The notes under the pieces were generated by a model. It saw nothing but the letters and a program-made list of their open reading frames with translations, ran no database searches and was not told the DNA's origin. This document shows positions 1 through 7,509 of a DNA stretch of 34,264 nucleotides, piece after piece (within the stretch, counting starts at the first letter, position 1; every line of letters begins with the position of its first letter). The position numbers and the translations under genes are program-made. The DNA comes from Bacilli bacterium (lineage in GTDB: Bacteria > Bacillota_I > Bacilli_A > ML615J-28 > CAG-698): NCBI GenBank assembly GCA_028691515.1, contig JAQUZE010000012.1:1-34264 (forward strand). Direction: 5' to 3'.

Positions 1-76
1 TGGTACACCCGCAGGGACTCGAACCCTGGACCCATTGATTAAGAGTCAATTGCTCTACCAACTGAGCTACGGGTGC
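1..76 (-). tRNA. tRNA-Lys (anticodon CUU)
   Basis: The reverse complement folds as a complete cloverleaf. The acceptor stem is GCACCCG paired with CGGGTGT (one G-U at the end), followed by A and an encoded CCA at the window edge. The D-arm contains AGCTCAGTTGGTAGAGC and the T-arm GGTTCGAGTCC. The anticodon loop is CTCTTAA flanked by a TTGA/TCAA stem, so the anticodon is CUU and reads the lysine codon AAG. The 3' end coincides with base 1, so any neighbouring tRNA genes would lie outside the window. Confidence 0.96.
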
Positions 77-134
77 ATATTGACAATAAATATTTTACTA
101 TAAACATTGAAATTTATCAAGAAAAATTTTATTT

Positions 135-155
135 AAAAAAAGCCTTTTAAAAGGC
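135..155 (-). terminator. Rho-independent terminator of the PduL-type gene
   Basis: On the minus strand a GCCTTTTAAAAGGC self-complementary hairpin (142-155) is followed directly by seven T. It begins just past the stop codon of the PduL-type gene and separates it from the tRNA gene. Confidence 0.8.
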
Positions 156-156
156 A

Positions 157-732
157 TTATTTTATAATTATTCCATAATCTCCAAGTTTTATCCCTGCAG
201 CATTTGATTCATCTGTATCTATATGCATTGCAGCAGCAAAAGTATTTTTTATTCTAATAATTACTTCATCAAAAATTAGTGATCTAAAATCATTTTTTAT
301 TGCTACTTTTACAACATCATTATTTTTAACACCAAAATCAATAGCATCTTTTTCAGTTAAATGAATATGACGCTTAGCAACAATCACACCTTCTGCTAAC
401 TCTATTTCACCACAAGGACCAATTAATTTACATCCTGGAGTTCCATCAATATCTCCACTTAATCTAACAACACCTTCAACACCAATACTTCTAGCATCAG
501 TTGCTGAAATTTCAACTTGATTAGCACTTCTTTCAGGACCTAAAACAGAAACATTTTCCAATTGTCTTTTAGGTCCAACAACAGTAACTCTTTCATTTGA
601 TTGAAATTGTCCTGGTTGTGATAACTCTTTTTTAAAAGTCAACTTTGCATTTTGACCAAATAAAATTTTTACTGCTTCATCATTTAAATGAACATGACGA
701 GCAGATGTTTCAACAAGTATTTTGTTTTTCAT
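157..732 (-). CDS. pduL: PduL-type phosphate acyltransferase (phosphotransacylase)
   Basis: The predicted protein has 191 residues and belongs to the PduL family, which interconverts acyl-CoA and acyl-phosphate (propanoyl or acetyl). Two halves each carry the metal-binding His pair typical of the family: ETSARHVHL near the N-terminus and VAKRHIHLTE around residue 120, with GPERSANQVEISATDAR between them. It starts directly at the catalytic domain, with no N-terminal extension of the kind that targets PduL to microcompartments, and no shell protein gene is visible nearby. An upstream in-frame ATG (745-747) exists. However, the Shine-Dalgarno GGAG (742-745 on the complement) lies inside that extension, 9 nt before the third ATG at 730-732, so I chose the latter. 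It is transcribed alone between an extended -10 promoter and a terminator. The acyl substrate is not determined by sequence. Confidence 0.9.
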   Translation of the reverse strand: MKNKILVETSARHVHLNDEAVKILFGQNAKLTFKKELSQPGQFQSNERVTVVGPKRQLENVSVLGPERSANQVEISATDARSIGVEGVVRLSGDIDGTPGCKLIGPCGEIELAEGVIVAKRHIHLTEKDAIDFGVKNNDVVKVAIKNDFRSLIFDEVIIRIKNTFAAAMHIDTDESNAAGIKLGDYGIIIK

Positions 733-760
733 AATATTCATCTCCATTTTCTATTAAAAT

Positions 761-769
761 ATTATACCA
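761..769 (-). promoter_or_regulatory. Extended -10 promoter of the PduL-type gene
   Basis: The minus strand reads TGG-TATAAT about 29 nt before the chosen ATG. The -35 position (TAGATT, 784-789) is a poor match, so the TGN extension probably compensates. Confidence 0.6.
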
Positions 770-961
770 TAATAATTTTTAAAAATCTATCATTACTCTT
801 TATTATCTAGCCTAACTTATAATTATTGTGCTAAAGACCCCTAATAATCAAATATAATCATAATAATCTTTATAATTATTAAACCCTTAATGTGTTATGA
901 TTTTAACTATTTTTCTTATCCATAAAAAAATTCATTAATTTAACTATAATTTATTAATTTT

Positions 962-990
962 AAAAAAGCCTTAGAAATAACCTAAGGCTT
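962..990 (-). terminator. Terminator of the lipoprotein nucleotidase gene
   Basis: A 9-bp stem AAGCCTTAG/CTAAGGCTT (966-974 with 982-990) with a 7-nt loop is followed on the minus strand by a T run. It lies immediately downstream of the TAG stop. Confidence 0.85.
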
Positions 991-995
991 AAAAT

Positions 996-3623
996 CTAAT
1001 TAGATTCTAAATAATCAATAAATACATCTCTCATTAATCTATTTGGAAGAGTGTGAGTTGCATTAAAATATGAACTATAATAATTGTTAGTATATACATA
1101 ATCAATAGTAACAATATTATAAGTATCATAATCATTTATATTATAAATTATATCATTATTAAAATACAAGTAAGAACCCTGATCATCTAACAAAGACCTT
1201 AATGTTGAACCTGAAAGAGTTGTTAAAACAATTGCATTATCAAACGGAAAGACTTCAAAAACATCTTTAACTCTAATATTACCAGTTGAAAGTTCAGTAC
1301 GAACTCCTCCTGTATTAATTATAGCTACATCAACATTAAATTCATCAAGCATAGCTTTAATCATTTCATTACCTAAACGATATCTAGATAAATATTCAGT
1401 AGTATAAGTAAGAACTCTATCCCCTTCATTAATGTCATCTTGATATTTATTAATAACAGCTAAGAATTCTTGACTGCTAGGATAACTATCTGGAGCTATT
1501 TGATTAATAACAGCTTTATAAACATTACTATTTCTTAATTCAATTCTTAAATCAATTACTGTGCCATTTTTTGCTCTACCTTGAGCAATAGGCATATTAT
1601 ATTCATCTTCTCTCATTTCAAACTCTGATATTTGTTGATGCGTATGAGCACATAAAACTGCATCTACATAACTATTTCCAGTTAAATTACTAATTCTTCT
1701 ATTTATACTTTCAGTATAATCATGTAAAGCAACAATGACAAAATCAACATTCTCTTCTGATCTAAGTTGACTTGCAAGAGCTTCAACAATTGGCACAGGA
1801 TCTAGGAATTGATAATCTTCAACCATCTCAGTTAATATTGAACTTTCAAGACCATAACCTATAGCACCAATAATTGCCGTTTTTTGACCATTTCTTTCAA
1901 TTATTGTATAGTCTTCAGTCCAAGATAATTTTTGACCATTATTTTTTCTCACAATATTAGCAGCCAGGAATGGAAAGTTAGCTTCACCATTTTCTAAATT
2001 ACCATCTTTGTATTTAGCTATTTCTTCAATTCCCCAGTCAAATTCATGATTTCCAATTACAAAAGCATCAAAATTTAATTCATTTAAAGCATCAATCAGT
2101 GGTAACCCTTTATTTATATTTGACACATAAGAACCTTGAAAAATATCTCCATTAGCAATCTTGATATAATCACCATTCTGTGACTCTAAATCACTAATTA
2201 CTGAAGCAACTTTATCAAGACCAATATTTCTATCATCAGTATTAAATGCTCCATGAGTATCATTTATCGAAAAAATATTTAAATAACTAGAATCTATATG
2301 TGTATCAATTACTATTAAATCATCATCTAAGCCAATACATTGAATAGTATATATATCTTCACTTGTATAGTATCGATATATAACACCCGTAATTGTAACT
2401 TTTTCACCATCTAAGGATAAAAATTTATTTGTACTACTATCGGTTATTTGATTATTAAAATTACGCGAATAGTGATGAATTGATAAAATTTCATTGCTTT
2501 GCTCATCTAATAAATAAAATGAGTATTTATCAGCCCCAACTTGAACATAACCTGTAACTGTAACTAAGTTACCAAGGTACAAATTATTCTTATAATCTGA
2601 TGTGTCAGATAATACTGATAAATCTATTTTTTTTGCACTAATCGGTATACTTAAATCACCATCATAATTTTCAACCACAATATTATCATACTTAATTTGT
2701 CTTGTGTATTCAGGAAAAGAATCTGACCCTTGATAAACAAACCCAGTTCCACTAATCTTAACTTTAGCTCCCAAATATAGATTCGGATTTGTAGCTCTTA
2801 CATAAATTGCTCCAGTTGCATCTGCTACATGTGCATAATTAGATGAATCAAATCCAATTACTGTACCAGCAAATGTAACGTCTACTCCAGCTGGAGATTC
2901 ATCAATCAAGGTTTTAACTTCACTTATTTTTGTATATGGAAACAAATTAGAATCTATCTCATAAATAGGATAAACATCCAAATCCGATGTAATGTTTGTT
3001 ACTATCTCACTCCAGGAAACAAATGTATAACCATCAATAGGTTCTAAAGTTGGATATTCAAGATTGACACCTTTTTCTACAGTTTGAGTATCTATTATTT
3101 GATTATGAATATTATAAAAATTAACTGTGAATGTTAAGACATCCCACTTAGCATACAAAGTTATATTTGATGCAATCATTGTTTCTGACTTAAATTCATT
3201 TGTTCTGTTCTCATCAATAAACCACCCATTAAATATATAATCATCTTTTATTGGAACAGCTAAATTACCAAGAGCAGATCCAAATTCTTTTGTTATTGAA
3301 TCTAAATCAGATCCACCATCACTATCAAAAGTAATTGTATATTCATTTACTTCCCACTTGGCAAACAAAGTAATATTATTATTTAATGACTTAGAATCAA
3401 CAATTTTTGAAGTCTCATCATTAATATCTTTATACCACCCTAAAAAAGTATTACCTTCTTTAGTAGGATTATCAAATACTACAACTTCCTGATCAACTAT
3501 AACATCATTAATGGAACTTCCTCCTCTACTATCGAAAGTGACAGTAAACTTTTCACCAACTATATCTATTGTACAAGAACTTAAAATAAAAAGAAAAAAT
3601 AACAAATATACGATTTTTTTCAT
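996..3623 (-). CDS. Surface lipoprotein 5'-nucleotidase/metallophosphatase with Flg_new-type repeats and OB-fold region
   Basis: The protein has 875 residues. It starts with a lipoprotein signal peptide (MKKIVYLLFFLFILSSC, lipobox LSSC, Cys17), so it is probably anchored outside the membrane. Residues about 26-90 and 94-160 are two Listeria-Bacteroides (Flg_new/InlB-like) repeats ending in LFAKW and LYAKW; a third, looser one spans 165-222. Residues 230-440 look like two YhcR-type OB-fold segments (VTFAGTVIGFDSSNYAHV, VTVTGYV). The calcineurin-like phosphoesterase core begins near 448 with the metal motifs DTHG, NGD (491-493), GNHE (524-527) and AHTHQ. The 5'-nucleotidase C-terminal substrate domain follows with INTGGVR and VFPFDN. 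Likely role: extracellular hydrolysis of nucleotides for nucleoside or phosphate scavenging. GGAGG lies 6 nt before the ATG. It is transcribed alone between its own promoter and terminator. The catalytic family is clear; the exact substrate is not. Confidence 0.93.
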   Translation of the reverse strand: MKKIVYLLFFLFILSSCTIDIVGEKFTVTFDSRGGSSINDVIVDQEVVVFDNPTKEGNTFLGWYKDINDETSKIVDSKSLNNNITLFAKWEVNEYTITFDSDGGSDLDSITKEFGSALGNLAVPIKDDYIFNGWFIDENRTNEFKSETMIASNITLYAKWDVLTFTVNFYNIHNQIIDTQTVEKGVNLEYPTLEPIDGYTFVSWSEIVTNITSDLDVYPIYEIDSNLFPYTKISEVKTLIDESPAGVDVTFAGTVIGFDSSNYAHVADATGAIYVRATNPNLYLGAKVKISGTGFVYQGSDSFPEYTRQIKYDNIVVENYDGDLSIPISAKKIDLSVLSDTSDYKNNLYLGNLVTVTGYVQVGADKYSFYLLDEQSNEILSIHHYSRNFNNQITDSSTNKFLSLDGEKVTITGVIYRYYTSEDIYTIQCIGLDDDLIVIDTHIDSSYLNIFSINDTHGAFNTDDRNIGLDKVASVISDLESQNGDYIKIANGDIFQGSYVSNINKGLPLIDALNELNFDAFVIGNHEFDWGIEEIAKYKDGNLENGEANFPFLAANIVRKNNGQKLSWTEDYTIIERNGQKTAIIGAIGYGLESSILTEMVEDYQFLDPVPIVEALASQLRSEENVDFVIVALHDYTESINRRISNLTGNSYVDAVLCAHTHQQISEFEMREDEYNMPIAQGRAKNGTVIDLRIELRNSNVYKAVINQIAPDSYPSSQEFLAVINKYQDDINEGDRVLTYTTEYLSRYRLGNEMIKAMLDEFNVDVAIINTGGVRTELSTGNIRVKDVFEVFPFDNAIVLTTLSGSTLRSLLDDQGSYLYFNNDIIYNINDYDTYNIVTIDYVYTNNYYSSYFNATHTLPNRLMRDVFIDYLESN

Positions 3624-3644
3624 GTAATTCCTCCGTTAGTTTAT

Positions 3645-3653
3645 ATTATACCA
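3645..3653 (-). promoter_or_regulatory. Extended -10 promoter of the lipoprotein nucleotidase
   Basis: The minus strand carries TGG-TATAAT about 22 nt before the ATG. The context ATGGTATAATAT is identical to that of the PduL-type gene promoter. The -35 region is poor. Confidence 0.6.
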
Positions 3654-3779
3654 TAAAACACAAATAGTTAAAACCTGGTTTTTACAGTATTATGCTAAAC
3701 AACCGTTAACCAAATTTAATCATAAAAGTAATAATAATAATTAAAAATTTTTACAAATGACTTAATAGCTTAAAATATT

Positions 3780-3805
3780 AAAAAAGATCCCTCATATTAA
3801 GGGAC
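3780..3805 (-). terminator. Terminator of the guanylate kinase-like gene
   Basis: A TCCCT/AGGGA stem (3788-3792 with 3800-3804) with a 7-nt loop is followed by a T run on the minus strand, about 35 nt past the stop. A T-rich stretch on the other side could let it work in both directions. Confidence 0.65.
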
Positions 3806-3840
3806 ATTTTTCTAAAGAAAAAAACTACAAAAATATATTA

Positions 3841-4365
3841 TTACTCTTTATTATACAATTCATATATCTCTTCAGCGCTCTTATCAATTGATTGTTCAAA
3901 ATTATTAATAATATAATCTACACCAATAATTTCACTTGGAAAGTTATCATCATCATATGCTTTCTTTTTATCTATATTATCTAATAAGTCACCACGCCTT
4001 ATCATTCTTTTTAGTCTTTCATCGGTAGGAGCTCTTAAAAAGAAACTAGTCATTTGTTTGGGTATAATTTTTTTTAAACTATAAAATCCATTAGCTTCAA
4101 TAATTAATATTTTTTCCTTGCTAACTTCTTTTTTTAAAGTACCATAGTAATTCTTATTATATAAAGTATATTCTAAAAACTCATTATTAGCAATTTTATC
4201 ATTAAATTCTTCAAAAGTTAAAAAATAATAATCAACACCATCTTCTTCTCCAACTCTTTTTTTTCTTGTAGTACATGTTACTACTCTTTTCATCTTATAT
4301 TTTTTAATTAAATAATGAGCAATTTCTGTTTTTCCACTGGCACTCGGACCAATTAAAACTAGCAT
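3841..4365 (-). CDS. gmk: Guanylate kinase-like protein (diverged, short)
   Basis: The 174-residue protein has the P-loop GPSASGKT at its N-terminus and the guanylate-kinase signature around residues 30-50 (TCTTRKKRVGEEDGVDYYF), followed by the YYGT segment of the GMP site. Members of the family phosphorylate GMP to GDP. It is shorter than the usual 190-205 residues and differs at several normally conserved places. The Asp of the ILxID strand is replaced by Glu (ILIIEANGF), and the helical segment after the RRGD lid is reduced and lacks the usual RL...E pattern. GGAGG precedes the ATG by about 6 nt. It is divergent from purA across 135 bp. It may be the cell's GMP kinase or a specialised paralogue; the sequence alone does not decide this. 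Confidence 0.75.
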   Translation of the reverse strand: MLVLIGPSASGKTEIAHYLIKKYKMKRVVTCTTRKKRVGEEDGVDYYFLTFEEFNDKIANNEFLEYTLYNKNYYGTLKKEVSKEKILIIEANGFYSLKKIIPKQMTSFFLRAPTDERLKRMIRRGDLLDNIDKKKAYDDDNFPSEIIGVDYIINNFEQSIDKSAEEIYELYNKE

Positions 4366-4389
4366 ATAACACCTCCGAAGCTTTAATAC

Positions 4390-4418
4390 ATTATAATTTA
4401 TCCTTATGAAAAATGCAA
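4390..4418 (-). promoter_or_regulatory. Promoter of the guanylate kinase-like gene
   Basis: The minus strand reads TTGCAT (4413-4418), a 17-nt spacer, then TATAAT (4390-4395). Confidence 0.55.
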
Positions 4419-4458
4419 CCTATAAAAACTTTTTATACTATAAATATTATATTTTTCA

Positions 4459-4467
4459 TGATATACT
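4459..4467 (+). promoter_or_regulatory. Extended -10 promoter of purA
   Basis: TGA-TATACT lies about 33 nt before the purA ATG, with no good -35. No purine riboswitch or PurBox could be recognised in the 135-bp gap shared with the guanylate kinase-like gene. Confidence 0.5.
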
Positions 4468-4500
4468 ATTTAATGTAAATAATAAATCAAGGAGGAACAT

Positions 4501-5781
4501 ATGGGCAAATGCGTAGTTGTTGTTGGAACACAATGGGGAGATGAAGGAAAAGGTAAAATTACTAACTATCTTTCAAAAAAAGCTGATTTTGTTGTTAGAT
4601 ATCAAGGAGGCAATAATGCCGGTCATACAATTAAGTTTAATAATAATACTTATAAACTCCAATTAATTCCTTCAGGTATATTTAATAAAAACATAATTAA
4701 TATATTAGGAAATGGTATGGTAATAAACCCTAAACATTTTCTTATGGAAGTTGACAACTTAAAACAACTAGGATTTGATTGCAATAATTTATTTATTAGC
4801 GATAGAGCCCAAGTTTTATTTGATTATCATATTACACTTGATGGTGTAAAAGAAAAAAAATTAAAAGACGGATTGATTGGAACAACAAAAAAAGGAATAG
4901 GTCCCGCATACACTGATAAAATAGCAAGAATAGGAATAAGAATGACTGACTTTACTAGTGATAATTTCTATGAAAGTTTACAAAAAACTCTTTTATTTAA
5001 AAATGAAGAATTATCTTTGTATGATGAGCAACAAATTGATATTAATAAATTTTATAATGAATATAAAGAAATAGCAAAAAAAATAAAACCTTATGTCATT
5101 GACACTATTACTTTATTAAATAATGAAATTAAGAACAATAAGAATATTTTATTTGAAGGAGCCCAAGGAGCTCTTCTAGATATTGATTTTGGATCTTATC
5201 CATTCGTAACTTCCTCTAACCCCTCAGGTGGCGGAGTATGTATTGGAAGTGGCGTTGGCCCAACAAACATTAATGAAGTAATAGGAATTTGTAAAGCTTA
5301 TTCAACAAGAGTTGGTAGCGGAGTTTTTCCTACTGAATTTGAAAATGAAACAGCCAATTACATTAGAGAAACTGGTCATGAATATGGGACTGTAACAAAA
5401 AGGCCAAGAAGAATTGGTTGGCTAGATACTGTTATTCTAAATTATTCAAAAATGATTAATGGTTTAACAGGAATATCTTTAATGTTGCTTGATGTTTTAA
5501 GTGGCATTAAAACATTAAAAATATGTACATCATATTCTTTAAACGGAAAAGAAATTCATACTGTACCAGCAAATATAAATGACCTTGAAAAATGCATTCC
5601 TATTTATGAAGAACTGCCCGGCTGGACCGAAGATATAACCAAATGCAAAACATTTGAAGAACTGCCTCAAAACGCAAAAAATTATATAAATAGAATTGAA
5701 CAAATAACATCTATTCCCATTGTAATAGTATCAGTTGGCCCTGATGAAACAGAAACTATTATTCGAACACAAATATTTTAA
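4501..5781 (+). CDS. purA: Adenylosuccinate synthetase
   Basis: The 426-residue protein is full length for PurA, which condenses IMP with aspartate using GTP, the first committed step to AMP. The N-terminal phosphate loop GTQWGDEGKGK contains Asp14, and GNNAGHT contains His42; these match the catalytic Asp/His pair of the family. Other family blocks are GTTKKGIGPAYTDK, FEGAQGALLD, TRVGSGVFPTE and KRPRRIGWLD. A perfect AAGGAGG lies a few nucleotides before the ATG. It is a single-gene transcript, divergent from the guanylate kinase-like gene and ended by a symmetric hairpin shared with the convergent SHOCT gene. No other de novo purine gene is present in the window. Confidence 0.98.
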   Translation: MGKCVVVVGTQWGDEGKGKITNYLSKKADFVVRYQGGNNAGHTIKFNNNTYKLQLIPSGIFNKNIINILGNGMVINPKHFLMEVDNLKQLGFDCNNLFISDRAQVLFDYHITLDGVKEKKLKDGLIGTTKKGIGPAYTDKIARIGIRMTDFTSDNFYESLQKTLLFKNEELSLYDEQQIDINKFYNEYKEIAKKIKPYVIDTITLLNNEIKNNKNILFEGAQGALLDIDFGSYPFVTSSNPSGGGVCIGSGVGPTNINEVIGICKAYSTRVGSGVFPTEFENETANYIRETGHEYGTVTKRPRRIGWLDTVILNYSKMINGLTGISLMLLDVLSGIKTLKICTSYSLNGKEIHTVPANINDLEKCIPIYEELPGWTEDITKCKTFEELPQNAKNYINRIEQITSIPIVIVSVGPDETETIIRTQIF

Positions 5782-5783
5782 AT

Positions 5784-5811
5784 AAAAACGCATCATATAT
5801 GATGCGTTTTA
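5784..5811. terminator. Bidirectional terminator between purA and the SHOCT membrane gene
   Basis: 5785-5810 is a perfect 26-bp palindrome (AAAACGCATCAT and its complement), with A tracts on the left and T tracts on the right, so it can end transcription from either side. The stop codon of the minus-strand gene lies inside it. Confidence 0.85.
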
Positions 5812-6279
5812 ATCTATATTTATTTGTTTCTTTACTAAACTTTCTTTTTTATTTTCATACATTTCCTTTGTAATTATACGGGCATCATACAACCTTTTTA
5901 ACTCAGAAAATTTATCATCACAATAGATATTAATTTCCCCAAAAGTCGTTGGGTTTTTGTGCTCCATATACAAAAAAATCAAAGAAAATACTAAAGGTGT
6001 TCCAAAAATTATGAGAAATATTGGACAAATCACTATAAAAAACAAAGGGTATTTTTTAAATGTAAAAAAAGCAATCAAACCTGAGCCTAAGAAAAAAAAC
6101 ATTACATAAAAAATCATTAGTATTTTTATTTCACTTTTGCACCTAATATTCTTTTTTAAATTATTTTCTATCTTACACCCAAAATACAAGAAAAAAAGCC
6201 CAATTACCGATATCCCTGTTAACCCACCTAAAACAAGTGAATAAATACCTATCACTTTTGCAACTGTTTCTTTTTTCAT
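5809..6279 (-). CDS. Membrane protein with C-terminal SHOCT domain
   Basis: The predicted protein has 156 residues. It carries about three hydrophobic segments (around residues 8-32, 47-70 and 75-105) and then a soluble tail whose last 33 residues (FSELKRLYDARIITKEMYE...) match the SHOCT pattern: short C-terminal helices found on many membrane or surface-associated proteins. No enzymatic motif is visible. An in-frame TTG at 6292-6294 would extend it by five residues. The ribosome-binding site GGGAG overlaps that extension and sits 8 nt before the ATG at 6277-6279, so I used the ATG. It lies downstream of an XRE regulator on the same strand, with a 125-nt gap. The function is unknown; the SHOCT assignment is by sequence pattern. 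Confidence 0.75.
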   Translation of the reverse strand: MKKETVAKVIGIYSLVLGGLTGISVIGLFFLYFGCKIENNLKKNIRCKSEIKILMIFYVMFFFLGSGLIAFFTFKKYPLFFIVICPIFLIIFGTPLVFSLIFLYMEHKNPTTFGEINIYCDDKFSELKRLYDARIITKEMYENKKESLVKKQINID

Positions 6280-6404
6280 ACAATATACTCCCAAAATAAT
6301 GTTTTTTAATACTAGTTATTTTTAAACTATATGATGATAAATCGACAGGTATAAAATTGTAATGTATTATATTTGTTAATACTAATATTAAAATTAATTT
6401 CTTG

Positions 6405-7457
6405 TTAAAATTTTATTCTTGTTAAAAAATAAGTTAACTTATCTTTAATTTCTTTTTCTTCATTATTTTCAATTAATGCTTTTATTTCTTCTAATTTACT
6501 ACAATTACTTTTTTCTTCTTTTACGACTATGTTTTTCTCAAATTTATCAATTATTTCTCTATCAAGTTCATCATATTTTTTAGCATATAATAACGAACTA
6601 ATAAAACATTCATCACTTCTCATCTTATTATTCACTTTATAATATGCAATCCCTAAATCATAATAAACATAAGATAATTGTTTAAAAAAGATAGATTTAT
6701 CTTTGCCAATATAATTTATAATAACACTGATATATTTTAAGCCTTCTATTAAAATATCTTCATACCTTTGCATTTTATAATAGTACTCATATAAATATTT
6801 CCAATAAGTAAAGTATTCTTCTAATAAACTAATTAAGTTTATTTTTATATCTTTATCAATATCTATATAACCATTATTAAACTTAATTATGATATTATCT
6901 AACTTAGGATTAATTCCTTCTGCCAACATTAGTTGTTTATTTAAATTAAATGCATTATCAAGATCTTTCACTCTTGAATAAATTAATGACAAAAAATGCT
7001 TACTCCATTGTGAAATATCCTTATTTTTAGAATTAATTAATTTTTCAAAAATATTTATAGATTTCTTAATTAAATCATTTGAAACATTAGGCTTTTTTCT
7101 AAAAAGCAAAAAATATTTTTTAGCAATTTCAAATTCAAGATTTTCATTTTCTGGATATTCTAATAAATTTTTTTCTAAATATAAAATTGCATTTTGTAAA
7201 TCATATTTTTTGGGGTCATTAACGTCATCAATAATATTATCAATAATTGATACTAATACAAAATCATTATTAAATAATTGATTAATAGAAATATCAAAGA
7301 TATCAGAAATTTTAGGTAGTAAAGATGTTTCTGGATAAGATAAATTATTTTCCCATTTTGAAATAGTCGCTCCAGAAACTCCTAACCTAAAAGCTAGTTC
7401 TTCCTGAGTCATATTATTTTTTTTGCGGTAATAATGTATAATTTTACCTATTTTCAT
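6405..7457 (-). CDS. XRE-family transcriptional regulator with helical (TPR-like) C-terminus
   Basis: The 350-residue protein opens with a complete HTH_3 domain in residues 1-62, with recognition-helix region MTQEELAFRLGVSGATISKW. The remaining 285 residues are rich in Leu, Ile, Asn, Lys and Tyr and look like successive amphipathic helix pairs, as in TPR-containing Rgg/RRNPP-type regulators. No enzymatic motif is visible. AAAGGAGA stands 6 nt before the ATG. It lies 52 nt downstream of pncB with no clear terminator between them, so readthrough is possible. The SHOCT membrane gene follows it on the same strand. The DNA-binding role is secure. Peptide sensing is only an inference from the shape of the C-terminus, and no peptide gene was found beside it. 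Confidence 0.82.
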   Translation of the reverse strand: MKIGKIIHYYRKKNNMTQEELAFRLGVSGATISKWENNLSYPETSLLPKISDIFDISINQLFNNDFVLVSIIDNIIDDVNDPKKYDLQNAILYLEKNLLEYPENENLEFEIAKKYFLLFRKKPNVSNDLIKKSINIFEKLINSKNKDISQWSKHFLSLIYSRVKDLDNAFNLNKQLMLAEGINPKLDNIIIKFNNGYIDIDKDIKINLISLLEEYFTYWKYLYEYYYKMQRYEDILIEGLKYISVIINYIGKDKSIFFKQLSYVYYDLGIAYYKVNNKMRSDECFISSLLYAKKYDELDREIIDKFEKNIVVKEEKSNCSKLEEIKALIENNEEKEIKDKLTYFLTRIKF

Positions 7458-7509
7458 AGAAAGTCTCCTTTTGAGTTTTTTCTATAGTAAAGTTAATCTA
7501 AGTAAATAT

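Noticed and set aside
808-835. CIRCE-like half site (CTAGC...GTGCTAA) between the PduL-type and nucleotidase genes
   Set aside because: Only the right half matches; the left arm has too many mismatches, and it lies downstream of a promoter and away from any heat-shock gene.
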